A stretch of 64,000 nucleotides of DNA from Corynebacterium sp. CNJ-954 (GTDB taxonomy: Bacteria; Actinomycetota; Actinomycetes; Mycobacteriales; Mycobacteriaceae): positions 212,998 to 276,997 of the forward strand of contig NZ_MKKI01000041.1 in the NCBI RefSeq assembly GCF_001942345.1, given 5' to 3'. Position 1 is the stretch's first letter; each line of letters starts with the position of its first letter. Below the pieces are notes generated by a model, which ran no database searches, was not told the origin of the DNA, and was given only the letters and a program-made list of their open reading frames with translations. Made by a program: the position numbers and the translations under genes. Of the stretch, positions 17,685 to 26,854 are shown in pieces.

Positions 17685-17712
17685 CCCTGGACATATGATG
17701 GTGCCGACTCTC

Positions 17713-19428
17713 CTAGGTACCGCTAGAAGTGGCGTCCCACGTGGCTTCCTCGCGGGCGGTCTTCACCATGTGCGGGTGATGCAGCTCGAAGGCCGGACGC
17801 TCCGACCGGATCTTCGGCATCGAGGTGAAGTTGTGCCGCGGCGGCGGGCAGGACGTCGCCCACTCCAGCGAATTGCCGTAACCCCACGGGTCGTCCACGG
17901 TGACGACCTCACCGTAGCGCCACGACTTGAACACATTCCACACGAAGGGAAGCACCGAAACGCCCAACAGCAGTGCGCCGATCGTGGAGACCTGGTTCAA
18001 CAGGGTGAACCCGTCGGAATCCAGGTAGTCGGCGTAACGACGGGGCATACCCATGCTCCCCAACCAGTGCTGCACCAGGAACGTGGTGTGGAAACCGATG
18101 AAGGTCAGCCAGAAGTGGATCTTGCCCAGCTTCTCGTCCAGCATGCGGCCGGTCATCTTCGGGAACCAGAAGTACACACCCGCGTAGGACGCGAACACCA
18201 GGGTGCCGAACAAGGTGTAGTGGAAGTGGGCGACCACGAAATAGGAGTCCGACAACTGGAAGTCCAGTGCCGGCGACGCGAGCATCACACCGGTCAGACC
18301 ACCGAACAGGAAGGTCGCGAAGAAACCGACCGCGAAGATCATCGGCGTCTCGAAGGTGATCCGCCCCTTCCACATCGTGCCCAGCCAGTTGAAGAACTTC
18401 ATCCCGGTCGGCACAGCAATCAAGAAGGTCATGAAACTGAAGAACGGCAGCAGCACCGCACCGGTGACGAACATGTGGTGCGCCCACACCGCCAGTGACA
18501 GCGCGGCGATCGACAGGGTGGCGAACACCAGACCGACGTAACCAAACATCGGCTTACGGGAGAACACCGGGAAGATCTCCGAGACGATGCCGAAGAACGG
18601 CAGGGCCAGGACATAGACCTCAGGATGGCCGAAGAACCAGAACAGGTGCTGCCACAGGATCGCGCCACCGTTGGCCGAGTCGTAGATGTGCCCGCCGAGG
18701 ATGCGGTCGTAGAGCACGCCGAGGGCTGCAGCGGTCAGCAGCGGGAAGATCAGCAACACCAGCAGCGACATGACCAGGATATTCCAGGTGAAGATCGGCA
18801 GCCGGAACATCGTCATCCCCGGAGCACGCAGGCACAGGATCGTGGTGATCATGTTGACTGCAGAGGCGATCGTCCCCACGCCGCCGACACCGACACCGAT
18901 GATCCACAGGTGTGAACCCACACCCGGAGAGTGGATGGCGTCGGCCAGCGGCATGTACATCGTCCAGCCGAAGTCCGCCGCACCACCCGGCGTCAGGAAG
19001 CCGGACAACATGATGATGCCACCCCACGTGGTCAGCCAGAATCCCAGCGCATTCAACCGGGGGAAGGCCACGTCCGGTGCACCGATCTGCAGCGGCATCA
19101 CGTAGTTCGCGAATCCGAACACCAGGGGGCTGCCGAACAGCAGCAGCATGATGGTGCCGTGCATGGTGAACAGCTGGTTGAACTGCTCATTGGACAGGAA
19201 CTGCAGACCCGGGTGGAAGAGCTCCACACGGATCAGCAGTGCCATGAGGCCACCGATGAAGAAGAAGAGGAAGGCCATCACGATGTACATGATGCCGAGC
19301 TGCTTGTGGTCGGTCGTGGTCAGCAGCGCCCACGCGTGACCGCCCTTACGGGATCGGCCACCATGGGGCCGGCTCTCGGGCCGGAGGTGAGGGGTGTTCT
19401 TCTTCTCGGATGGGGCAACGGCAGTCAA
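17713..19428 (-). CDS. ctaD: Cytochrome c oxidase aa3 subunit I
   Basis: Haem-copper oxidase catalytic subunit, 571 aa from the TTG start, with 12 membrane segments. It reduces O2 and pumps protons in the cytochrome bcc-aa3 chain. Hallmarks include [12 protein letters not shown] (haem a ligand), WFFGHPEVY (CuB ligand and cross-linked Tyr), WAHHMF (CuB His pair) and [13 protein letters not shown] (haem ligands). The frame opens upstream at 19491, but known corynebacterial CtaD starts MTAVAP; here that point is TTG 19428, with AGGAGGTT 7 nt before it. Other oxidase subunits are not adjacent. Confidence 0.96.
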   Translation of the reverse strand: MTAVAPSEKKNTPHLRPESRPHGGRSRKGGHAWALLTTTDHKQLGIMYIVMAFLFFFIGGLMALLIRVELFHPGLQFLSNEQFNQLFTMHGTIMLLLFGSPLVFGFANYVMPLQIGAPDVAFPRLNALGFWLTTWGGIIMLSGFLTPGGAADFGWTMYMPLADAIHSPGVGSHLWIIGVGVGGVGTIASAVNMITTILCLRAPGMTMFRLPIFTWNILVMSLLVLLIFPLLTAAALGVLYDRILGGHIYDSANGGAILWQHLFWFFGHPEVYVLALPFFGIVSEIFPVFSRKPMFGYVGLVFATLSIAALSLAVWAHHMFVTGAVLLPFFSFMTFLIAVPTGMKFFNWLGTMWKGRITFETPMIFAVGFFATFLFGGLTGVMLASPALDFQLSDSYFVVAHFHYTLFGTLVFASYAGVYFWFPKMTGRMLDEKLGKIHFWLTFIGFHTTFLVQHWLGSMGMPRRYADYLDSDGFTLLNQVSTIGALLLGVSVLPFVWNVFKSWRYGEVVTVDDPWGYGNSLEWATSCPPPRHNFTSMPKIRSERPAFELHHPHMVKTAREEATWDATSSGT

Positions 19429-19435
19429 CGGTCCA

Positions 19436-19514
19436 AACCTCCTGAAGCGTCGGTGGCGGACTCTTGCCCGGTCGTCAGCCGGTGCCGTCACACGGTGTCG
19501 GTAAACCGACTATA
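19436..19514 (-). promoter_or_regulatory. ctaD promoter -10 and ribosome site
   Basis: A TATAGT -10 box lies at 19514-19509 on the minus strand and AGGAGGTT at 19443-19436, 7 nt from the TTG start. The leader would be about 75 nt. The strong ribosome site compensates for the TTG and fixes the start. Confidence 0.65.
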
Positions 19515-19560
19515 GGTTTGGCGCGTTTTCGCTGGTGAGGCCGTAAACCTTATGGGGTAA

Positions 19561-20475
19561 TCACTTGTTCTTATGTGACCACGGCGACACGGTGGTGAGG
19601 TACTTCGCAAGGGAGTCCAGGTAGACGGCACTCGCCGAGCCCGGATCCCACACCAGCTCGTAGAACATCTCTACCTGTGTCCCGTCCTCCCGGACGATGC
19701 GACGTGAGGCCATTCCCTCCTTGACGTGCCGCTCCGGAAGGACGACTGAACCCATCCCCTTGTCGGCCCAGCCGGGCAGGGCACTGCAGTGGGTGACCTC
19801 CATCTCCGCACGTTTCATCGACCGTCCGGCCTCGGCGAACATGTCAGACACCATGCGGGTGATTCCACAGCCGTGACGGCACAGGATCAACTCGCGTTCG
19901 GCGAGTTCGTCGACGGTGATCGTCTCGCCCGCCCCCTCGTCCGTCGGGTCCACCAGCACCAGGTAGTCGGAATCGATCAGGCGGTGACTGTACCCGGGCA
20001 GGGACCCGAGTGCCGGCACGATGATCATGTCGAGGCTCCCCGCCTGCAGGAACTCCTCCAGTGGTTCCAGCTCAGCCTCCAACAGCATCACGTCGTGACC
20101 GGTGGCCAGGGCATTCGGGCCGTGGATGGCGTCTTTGAGCTGCCCGACGATGGTCTTGTCGATCTTCGGGGAGATTCCCACCCGCACGGTGCCGGAACGG
20201 CTGGAGGTGAAGGACTCCGCCTCGACTTCCATCCGGGTCACGTCGGTGATGATCTGTTTGATGCGGGGCAGCATCGCAGCCCCGAACGCCGTCGGCGACG
20301 TCCCCCGGGGGTTACGGAGGAAGATGCGCCCGCCGAGATGTTCCTCGAGTTTGGCGATGCTGATGGACAATGCCGGCTGGGTGACCCCGAAACGACGCGC
20401 GGCTGAGCTGAACGATCCCGTGTCCGCCACCGCGTCAGCGTAGCGCAGGGATTCAAGTGTGAGTCTGGCATTCAT
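19561..20475 (-). CDS. LysR-family transcriptional regulator
   Basis: LTTR of 304 aa. The N-terminal winged helix (residues about 5-65) reads LRYADAVADTGSFSSAARRFGVTQPALSISIAKLEEHLG. The effector domain follows (GTVRVGISPKI, LDMIIVPALG, HCSALPGWADKGMGSVVLPE) as in OxyR/CysB-type periplasmic-binding folds. No recognisable target operon is adjacent: ctaD lies downstream and an SDR gene upstream on the same strand. The AT-rich upstream region (20490-20545) is where an autoregulatory site would lie. Confidence 0.88.
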   Translation of the reverse strand: MNARLTLESLRYADAVADTGSFSSAARRFGVTQPALSISIAKLEEHLGGRIFLRNPRGTSPTAFGAAMLPRIKQIITDVTRMEVEAESFTSSRSGTVRVGISPKIDKTIVGQLKDAIHGPNALATGHDVMLLEAELEPLEEFLQAGSLDMIIVPALGSLPGYSHRLIDSDYLVLVDPTDEGAGETITVDELAERELILCRHGCGITRMVSDMFAEAGRSMKRAEMEVTHCSALPGWADKGMGSVVLPERHVKEGMASRRIVREDGTQVEMFYELVWDPGSASAVYLDSLAKYLTTVSPWSHKNK

Positions 20476-20634
20476 GATGTTTTCATCCTATGACCGCTGA
20501 CCTGCACCATAAAACATTGTCCATAAACAACAGCGATAACAACATAACCGGCACCGGTGACGGAGGTCTCATCGTCCCGCGATCCTGCCCTGCACCGCAG
20601 TGCCGGCCGGGTCCGTCCCCGCCGACAGCGACGG

Positions 20635-21393
20635 TTACGCCTGGTCAGTCGGCCGGATCATGATGGTGTCCACGTCCATGTGCGCCGGACGGTCCGCCAC
20701 CCACCGGATGGTCTCTGCGATGTCCTGGGCCGTCAGGTTCAGAACGTCGTCATAGACCTGCCGTGCCCGTTCCTCGTCACCCTTGAACCGGTTGAGGCTG
20801 AAGTCCGTCGCCACCCGCCCGGGGTCGACCTGACAGACACGCACCCCTTGCTCCGCGAACTCCATACGCATCACATCGGACAGTGCGGTCTCCCCGAACT
20901 TCGCGGCGTTGTAGCCCGCTCCGCCCCGGTAGGCACCCCTCCCTGCAATGGAGACCACGTTGATGACCTGTGGCGCAGCCGTGCGAGTGAGCTCGGGGAA
21001 GAGCGCCTGGGTCACCTGGAGCGTACCGATCACGTTGGCCTCGTACATCCACCGCCAGTCGTCGACGTCCCCGTCCAGCACCGGGTCCAGCCCCCGGGCT
21101 CCACCGGCGTTGTTGACCAGCAGGTCAGCGCCGCCGAGGTCGTGGACGGTGGATGCCAGCGCGTCGACGCTCACCCGGTCGGTGACGTCGACCTCCACCA
21201 CGTGGGCCGTCGCGTCCGGGGCGTCGTGCGCAATACGCCCGGCCACCTCCCGGAGCTTCTCGGGACGTCGGGCCGCGAGGACGACGTCCCACCCGTCGGC
21301 GGCGAGGGCGACGGCGGTGGCCTCACCGATGCCGGCGGAGGCACCGGTCACGATGGCGAGGCGGCGTCCTGAACTGTCTGTCTTATTCGTCAT
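20635..21393 (-). CDS. Short-chain dehydrogenase/reductase
   Basis: Classical SDR of 252 aa. The NAD(P) motif TGASAGIG is at 16-23, NNAG at 94-97, and the catalytic residues are S148, Y161 and K165 (YNAAK). ARRPEK after the second strand suggests NADP preference. It resembles YdfG-like serine/3-hydroxy acid dehydrogenases (RVCQVDPGRVATDFSLNRFKGD). The ATG is preceded by TATTCT plus 7 nt, the leaderless pattern. It is divergent from a tiny gene with only 42 nt between the starts. Confidence 0.88.
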   Translation of the reverse strand: MTNKTDSSGRRLAIVTGASAGIGEATAVALAADGWDVVLAARRPEKLREVAGRIAHDAPDATAHVVEVDVTDRVSVDALASTVHDLGGADLLVNNAGGARGLDPVLDGDVDDWRWMYEANVIGTLQVTQALFPELTRTAAPQVINVVSIAGRGAYRGGAGYNAAKFGETALSDVMRMEFAEQGVRVCQVDPGRVATDFSLNRFKGDEERARQVYDDVLNLTAQDIAETIRWVADRPAHMDVDTIMIRPTDQA

Positions 21394-21400
21394 ATGCCCG

Positions 21401-21427
21401 AGAATAGCCGTTCCGGTGACATAGAAT
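21401..21427. promoter_or_regulatory. Back-to-back divergent leaderless promoters
   Basis: The minus-strand -10 TATTCT (21406-21401) lies 7 nt from the SDR start. The plus-strand -10 TAGAAT (21422-21427) lies 8 nt from the ATG at 21436. The two boxes are only 15 nt apart, so each -35 region would fall on or beyond the other -10 box. Confidence 0.55.
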
Positions 21428-21435
21428 CACCGGTT

Positions 21436-21669
21436 ATGAAGCTCCCGAACATGCTCAACGCCCGCGTCACCCGCGCCCAGATCGACCACCCCGTGGTGGC
21501 GGCGAAGGTGATCCGGAAACTCACCGGATCCAGTGGGAAGAAGAAGGGTGCCGGGAACGGCTCTGCGGCCGCGTCCCCCACCGCTCCCGCCCCCACGCGG
21601 TACTCCCTGACACGGACCAACGGCATCGATGCCGCGAAGGTCGCCGCCGGAGTCCCGGCCGTCCACTAG
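21436..21669 (+). CDS. Small basic hypothetical protein (77 aa)
   Basis: It starts MKLPNMLNARVTRAQIDHPVV and is rich in Ala, Lys and Pro, with GKKKGAGNG in the middle. No domain was recognised. Support comes from the TAGAAT box 8 nt before the ATG and from the third-position GC bias; the open frame extends upstream only to 21394. It is divergent from the SDR gene. It could be a small nucleic-acid-binding or structural protein, but this is guesswork. Confidence 0.5.
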   Translation: MKLPNMLNARVTRAQIDHPVVAAKVIRKLTGSSGKKKGAGNGSAAASPTAPAPTRYSLTRTNGIDAAKVAAGVPAVH

Positions 21670-21762
21670 CCCGGTGAGACCGGAGGGGCTGACACCGATG
21701 CCCCAGGGTGGCAGGGGACAGAGAAACCACCCTGGAACGTCCGTCCCAGCGCAGCATCCCGC

Positions 21763-22716
21763 CTACGGACGCGGCACCAGGTGCCGTCCCGCCCCCGGAA
21801 CGACCTCCACGTCCATCGGCAGGGGTGCGAACATGTCACCGTCGGCGTAGCCGTTGATCTGCTGGCCGCCGCGGTCGGTCATCTCGATGCGCACCTTCTT
21901 CGCCCGGTAGGTGTGCACCCCCTTCTCCTCCACGAAGCTGCCGTCGAAGATCTTGATGAACTTCAGGGCCGCCTTCGTCCGGCCCATCCGTTCCAGCACG
22001 GTGATGTCCAGGATGCCGTCATGGTGGTCGGCGTCGGGGCAGATGAGCATGCCACCGCCGTAGCTCTTCGTGTTGCCCATCGCGACCAGGGTCATGTTCT
22101 CCTCGATCACCTTCTCATCCGCCGTCCCCGGCTCCAGCACCAGCCGGGTGGGGATCGAGTGGAAGTTGAGGAACTCGGCGACGATGGAGATGTTGTACCG
22201 CATCTGCCCCTTCGGCCAGCTGATGCGGTTGGTCCGGTCAGAGACCAGCGAGTCGAAGCCGGCACAGGCGATGGTGCCGAACCAGTGCTCCTCCCCGGCA
22301 TCGTTGCGCATCCGTCCCAGGTCCGTGGTGGTACAGAACCCCCGGGCGACAATGTCCGCCGCGCGGCGTGGATGGGTCGGGATACCGTACTCGCGTGCAT
22401 GGTCGTTACCCGTGCCCGCCGGGATGATGCCCAGCGGGGTGGACGACCCTGCCTGTTCCTGCAGCGCCAGGTTGATGAGTCCATCACCACCGCACACGAC
22501 CAGCGCGTCGATCTCCTCCTCGGCGACCATGCGTCCGGCCAGCTCGCGGGCCCCCTCGGGCGATGCTCCCTGGATACTGACCACGTCAATGCCGTGGTCG
22601 GCGAAACGGTCCCGGGCCACCTCGGCAGCCGTCCCTGCACCTCCTTTACCCGCGTGGGGGTTGGTCAGCAGGGCTACGCGCTTCAGGTCGACGTGCCCGA
22701 CCTCGTAAGTGTTCAT
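21763..22716 (-). CDS. Diacylglycerol kinase / lipid kinase family protein
   Basis: DAGK-catalytic-domain protein of 317 aa, which phosphorylates diacylglycerol or a related lipid using ATP. The motifs TNPHAGKGG (residues 18-26), CGGDGLINLA (75-84) and IIPAGTGND (97-105) are clear, and the C-terminal YegS/DgkB lobe is complete. The ATG overlaps the preceding FAD-oxidase stop (TGATG), so translation is coupled. The pair matches mycobacterial Rv2251-Rv2252, where Rv2252 is a DAG kinase linked to phospholipid metabolism. Confidence 0.88.
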   Translation of the reverse strand: MNTYEVGHVDLKRVALLTNPHAGKGGAGTAAEVARDRFADHGIDVVSIQGASPEGARELAGRMVAEEEIDALVVCGGDGLINLALQEQAGSSTPLGIIPAGTGNDHAREYGIPTHPRRAADIVARGFCTTTDLGRMRNDAGEEHWFGTIACAGFDSLVSDRTNRISWPKGQMRYNISIVAEFLNFHSIPTRLVLEPGTADEKVIEENMTLVAMGNTKSYGGGMLICPDADHHDGILDITVLERMGRTKAALKFIKIFDGSFVEEKGVHTYRAKKVRIEMTDRGGQQINGYADGDMFAPLPMDVEVVPGAGRHLVPRP

Positions 22717-24366
22717 CAGGATGCTCCGATCAGGGTTCCGGGGTTCATGATGCCGGCCGGGTCCAGCTTGTTCTTCACCGTCCGCAGGATCTCGACCCCG
22801 AGCTCCCCGATCTCCGCCGACATGAAGGGCCGGTGGTCCGCGCCGACGGCGTGGTGGTGGGTGACTGTCCCGCCGTTCTCGGTGAGTGCCCGGGTCACGG
22901 CTGTCTTCGCGGTGCGCCACTGTGCCACCGGGTCCCCCTTCTGTGCGGCGACGATGGTGAAGTACAGCGAACAGCCCTCGGCGTAGACGTGGGAGACGTG
23001 GCACATGATCAGGGCCATCGTTCCCGAGGTGTTCAGGGTCTCGGCCAGCGCATCGCCGACGGCCTTCTTCAACCGGGGGACATTCGACCAGTCGGTGCAG
23101 GTCTCCAGGGTTTCGCACAGCGCGCCGGAGTCCAGCAGGGAGTCGCGCAGCACCGGGGCGTTGAACCGTCCCTGCTCCCAGTGGCGCGCGGGGTCCTCCC
23201 CCACACTGGTCGCCCCCATGGAGAGCAGCAGGTCGCGTGTCTCCTTGTGACGGGACGCCGTGTGTTCCTCGGTGCCTTCGTACATGGTGATGCACATGCA
23301 TCCGGGCGGCGCGCTGGATTCGCCGGCCTTGTCCCCGGAGGAGAGGTTGATCGAGGACTCGATCTCGTCGGACAGGCGGATCACCGTCGGCCCCGTCCCG
23401 GTCTGCTTCACTGCCCGCAGTGCGGCCACGCCCGTGGTGAAGTCGGGGAAGGTGAAGGCCTCGTAGCGCTTGACCTGCGGGACCGGGTGGACCCGCACGC
23501 GGACCCGGGTGACCACGCCGAAGGTGCCCTCCGAGCCCATTACCAGCTCACGCAGGTCCGGGCCGGCGGCGGACGCCGGCGAGGCATGTCCGACGGTCAT
23601 CACACCGACCGGGGTCACCATGGTGAGCTCACGCACCATGTCGTCGAAACGCCCGTACCCGGCGGAGTTCTGTCCGGAGGAGCGGGTCACCGCATAGCCG
23701 CCGATGGTCGCGTAGGGGAAGGACTGCGGGTAGTGGCCAATCTGCAGCCCGTGTTCGGCGAGCAGCAGTTCGGCCGCCGGTCCGGTCAGGCCGGCACCGA
23801 GGGTCGCGAGACCGGATTCGACGTCGACGTCCGTCAACTCGTCGAAACGGGCGAGGTCCAGGCTCACCACTGCGCGGAAGGTACGTGTCCCGTCGGTGTC
23901 GGTCGGGGTCAACCCGCCGACCACGGAGGTGCCACCACCGAACGGGACCACGGCGATGCCTTCGGCCGAGCAGAACTCCAGGATCGCCAGCACCTCATCG
24001 TCGGTCCCCGGCGCGAGGACGGCGTCCGGTGCGGAGATGACGTGCGGGCGTCCGGCACGCCATTCCAGCAGGTCCAGCGACGACTTCCCGCGGGCACGGG
24101 GCGCACGCTGGTCTCTCGACGGACATGCGGGACTCCCCGACGATATCGGCGAAGGCCCGGAGGTCCGTCTCCGACAACCGGACGGGACTCAGCGTGACGG
24201 CATCGACGGGGAGGTCCTTCGCGGCGGTGGCGCCGGCCTCCTCCCGCACTCCCATCAGGGTCCCGAGCATGGACCGCGTCGAATCACCCAGGGGCTTCGC
24301 CTCGTCGACGGTGCCCCACAAATTGAACTTCATCGGCGGCACGGGGACAGAGCTCAGATTGTTCAT
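22716..24366 (-). pseudogene. FAD-linked oxidase (alkylglycerone-phosphate-synthase-like), frameshifted
   Basis: The N-terminal part (MNNLSSVPVPPMKFNLWG to about MSVERP) and the rest (RARGKSSLDLLEWRAGRPHV onward, including the FAD loop VPFGGGTSVVGG) are in different frames. The switch lies near 24090-24130 and needs one base removed or two added. All family parts are otherwise present: the PCMH-type FAD domain, QNSAGYGRFDDMV and GSEGTFGVVTRVRV. The ATG at 24366 has TATCTT 7 nt upstream. The gene is coupled to the DAG kinase and divergent from glpD, as for Rv2251 in mycobacteria. It is either a recent pseudogene or a sequence error. Confidence 0.8.
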
Positions 24367-24446
24367 GTCTGAAAAGATACCCGGTGCAGTCGCTTTTGAT
24401 CGGGAAACGGCGGCTTCCGTCTTATCCACCGCATATGCTCGACACC
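24367..24446. promoter_or_regulatory. Divergent leaderless promoters of the FAD oxidase and glpD
   Basis: The minus strand has TATCTT (24379-24374) then 7 nt to the ATG at 24366. The plus strand has TATGCT (24434-24439) then 7 nt to the ATG at 24447. The second decides the glpD start against the longer open frame from 24384 and the ATG at 24435. Confidence 0.6.
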
Positions 24447-26054
24447 ATGCCGCATTTCAACGCCACCGCCGCCAGACTCAACGCCACCCGCCGTGCCCAC
24501 GAGCTCGACGGGCTCCGCAACGGCACCGACGGCACCACCCACGTCGACCTGGTCGTCATCGGCGCGGGAGTCACCGGCGCCGGAGTCGCCCTGGACGCCG
24601 CAACCCGCGGTCTGGACGTCCTGATCGTCGACGCCCACGACATCGCCTTCGGCACGTCGCGCTGGTCATCCAAGCTCGCCCACGGTGGGCTGCGCTATCT
24701 CGCCACCGGCAATGTCGGCATCGCGCGGCGCTCCGCCCTGGAACGCGGCATCCTCATGGGCACCACTGCGCCGCACCTGACCCACGCGGTCACCCAGGTG
24801 GTGCCGGTGCAGGACCGCTACACCACCGGCCAGAAGACGGCACCGCGGGTCGGGTTCATCGCCGGCGACGCGCTCCGCATCGCCGCACGCACACCGTCGA
24901 GCACGCTGCCCCCGTCGCGGACCGTCAGCCGACAGCGCGTCGCCGAACTCTGTCCGGCCGTCGACACCTCCGACCTACGCTTCGGCTACGTCAACCATGA
25001 CGGCCAGCTCGTCGACGACGCCCGCCTGGTCACTGCCCTGGTGCGTACCGCCGCCGGATACGGCGCCCGGGTACTCACCCACTGCCGTGCCGTCGAGGCC
25101 CACGGGGACAGGGTCGTCCTGCAGGACGCCCTGGACGCCACATCGTCGCCGGTCACGGTCACCGCCGGCGCCGTGGTCAACGCCACCGGCGTCTGGGCGG
25201 GGCATCTCGACCCGCAGGTCACGGTGCGTCCGTCCCGCGGCACCCACCTGGTCATCGACGCCGCCGCGGTCGGCAACCCGACCGGTGCGCTGACCGTACC
25301 GGTCCCCGGCCACAGCAGCCGCTTCTGCTTCATCCTCCCCGAACAACTCGGACGCTGCTACATCGGCATCACCGACGAGGATCTCGGCACCGACACCATC
25401 CCGGACGTCCCCGAGGTCCCGGACTCCGACGTGCAGTGGATTCTCGACGTGGTCAACCAGGCCCTCGCCGTGGACCTCACGACCGACGACGTGCTCGGCG
25501 CCTTCGCCGGACTCCGCCCCCTGGTGCAGTTCAATGACTCGGCAGAGGGGTCCACCGCCGACCTCTCCCGCGAGCACGTCATCCTCACCGGTGAGGGCGA
25601 GGACGCCACCTTCATCACCGTGACCGGCGGGAAGCTCACCGAGTACCGGTTGATGGCGGAGCAGACCGTGGACCTCGTCGTCGACAAGCTCCGCGACACC
25701 GGCTCCACCCCTGGTCCGTGCGTCACGACGTCACTTCCCCTCGTGGGAGCTCCCGGTGCCCCCGGTGTCGATGACGTACGCTCCAGTGACCTCGCCGGAC
25801 TGCCGACCTCGATGGTCGACCGCTTCGGTCACGAGGCCCCGGCCGTCCTGCGGACCTGCCCGGTGGACCGGCCACTGGAGCCGGTCGCGCCGGGCATCGA
25901 CACCGTCCGCGCGGAGTTCGCCTGGCACGTCACCCACGAAGCCGCACTGACCGTGGAGGATCTCATCGACCGTCGTTCCCGTATCGGTCTCGTCGACGCT
26001 GACCGCGAGGCCTGCCTGGCGACAGCACAGGAGATTCTCGACGCCGTGGGGTGA
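24447..26054 (+). CDS. glpD: FAD-dependent glycerol-3-phosphate dehydrogenase
   Basis: Oxidises sn-glycerol 3-phosphate to dihydroxyacetone phosphate and feeds electrons to the quinone pool at the membrane; 535 aa. The FAD-binding motif VVIGAGVTGAG is at residues 36-46, followed by SSKLAHGGLRYL, a GlpD signature. Also seen are VNATGVWAG, SRGTHLVID and TVTGGKLTEYRLMAE. The C-terminal GlpD domain (RAEFAWHVTHEAALTVEDLIDRR) is intact. It faces an FAD-linked oxidase and DAG kinase, an arrangement parallel to glpD1 (Rv2249c) near Rv2251-Rv2252. Confidence 0.93.
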   Translation: MPHFNATAARLNATRRAHELDGLRNGTDGTTHVDLVVIGAGVTGAGVALDAATRGLDVLIVDAHDIAFGTSRWSSKLAHGGLRYLATGNVGIARRSALERGILMGTTAPHLTHAVTQVVPVQDRYTTGQKTAPRVGFIAGDALRIAARTPSSTLPPSRTVSRQRVAELCPAVDTSDLRFGYVNHDGQLVDDARLVTALVRTAAGYGARVLTHCRAVEAHGDRVVLQDALDATSSPVTVTAGAVVNATGVWAGHLDPQVTVRPSRGTHLVIDAAAVGNPTGALTVPVPGHSSRFCFILPEQLGRCYIGITDEDLGTDTIPDVPEVPDSDVQWILDVVNQALAVDLTTDDVLGAFAGLRPLVQFNDSAEGSTADLSREHVILTGEGEDATFITVTGGKLTEYRLMAEQTVDLVVDKLRDTGSTPGPCVTTSLPLVGAPGAPGVDDVRSSDLAGLPTSMVDRFGHEAPAVLRTCPVDRPLEPVAPGIDTVRAEFAWHVTHEAALTVEDLIDRRSRIGLVDADREACLATAQEILDAVG

Positions 26055-26127
26055 CACAGCGTCTGAACAACCCCACACAACTTCCGCGTCGCACAGAACG
26101 TTGCGTCGACGGGTCCGTCCCTGCTGG

Positions 26128-26133
26128 CATACT
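26128..26133 (+). promoter_or_regulatory. -10 box for leaderless methyltransferase gene
   Basis: CATACT lies 7 nt before the ATG at 26141. It decides the start, as the frame is open from 26051. Confidence 0.5.
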
Positions 26134-26140
26134 GGTGGGC

Positions 26141-26854
26141 ATGAGTCCCATCCAGCCCATGTCAGTACCGTCAGTACCGTCAGTACCCTCAGTACCTGAG
26201 TCCAGTCAGGCGACGGGAAACACCTCCACCACCTGGGCGTCCGTCACGGGTGCGGACCCGGCCCACTCGCAGCGCTACATCGCCCGGTGGGAAGGGTTCG
26301 AGCACGAGGGCAAGGACATCGACGGCGAGGCACGTCTGATCGACGCGATGGCCTCCCGGCACGCCCGGATTCTCGACGCCGGCTCCGGGACGGGGCGTGT
26401 CGCCGTGAGTCTCGCCGCCCGCGGCCACGTCGTCTCCGCCGTCGACATCGACCCCCAGCTCGTCGAGTACGCCCGCGAACGCTACGCCGGTTCCGGTGTC
26501 GAGTGGCATGTCGGTGACCTCGCCTCGTCCGACGACGTCCCGACGGGTCCTTTCGACATCATCGTCTCCGCCGGCAATGTCCTGGCCTTCATCCCCGACG
26601 CCGCCCACCGGCAGGCCCTCGGCGTCCTGGCTTCCCGGCTGGCCCCGGCCGGGCGACTCGTCGTCGGGTTCGGCCTGTCGCGGGGGCGTTCCGTCGAGGC
26701 CTTCGAGCAGGATGTCGCCGCAGCGGGTCTGCACACCGTCCAGCGGTTCTCCTCCTGGGAACTGCATCCCTTCCACGACGGTGAGAACGCCAGCGACTTC
26801 ATGGTCGCCGTCCTCCAGCGGTCCGATGTCGACGGGGGTGGCGACGATGAGTGA
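26141..26854 (+). CDS. Class I SAM-dependent methyltransferase
   Basis: A 237-aa methyltransferase. The SAM-binding motif I ILDAGSGTGR lies at residues 77-86, followed by VVSAVDIDPQLV (acidic ribose ligand) and FDIIVSAGNVLAFI (motif IV region). The N-terminus carries four Ser-Val-Pro units encoded by 9-bp repeats. The substrate is unknown. The 3' end overlaps the next gene by 8 nt. The start is set by CATACT 7 nt upstream. Confidence 0.85.
   Translation: MSPIQPMSVPSVPSVPSVPESSQATGNTSTTWASVTGADPAHSQRYIARWEGFEHEGKDIDGEARLIDAMASRHARILDAGSGTGRVAVSLAARGHVVSAVDIDPQLVEYARERYAGSGVEWHVGDLASSDDVPTGPFDIIVSAGNVLAFIPDAAHRQALGVLASRLAPAGRLVVGFGLSRGRSVEAFEQDVAAAGLHTVQRFSSWELHPFHDGENASDFMVAVLQRSDVDGGGDDE
26162..26197 (+). 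repeat. 9-bp tandem repeat, four copies (Ser-Val-Pro)
   Basis: TCAGTACCG occurs twice, then TCAGTACCC and TCAGTACCT, in frame at the start of the methyltransferase gene. Copy-number changes would keep the frame. Confidence 0.9.

Noticed and set aside
19513..19553. AGGTTT/AAACCT inverted repeat between LysR and ctaD as a terminator
   Set aside because: The arms match for only 6-7 bp around a long loop with no T-run.
26162..26197. 9-bp repeats as a phase-variation switch
   Set aside because: The unit is a multiple of three, so slippage would not change the frame.
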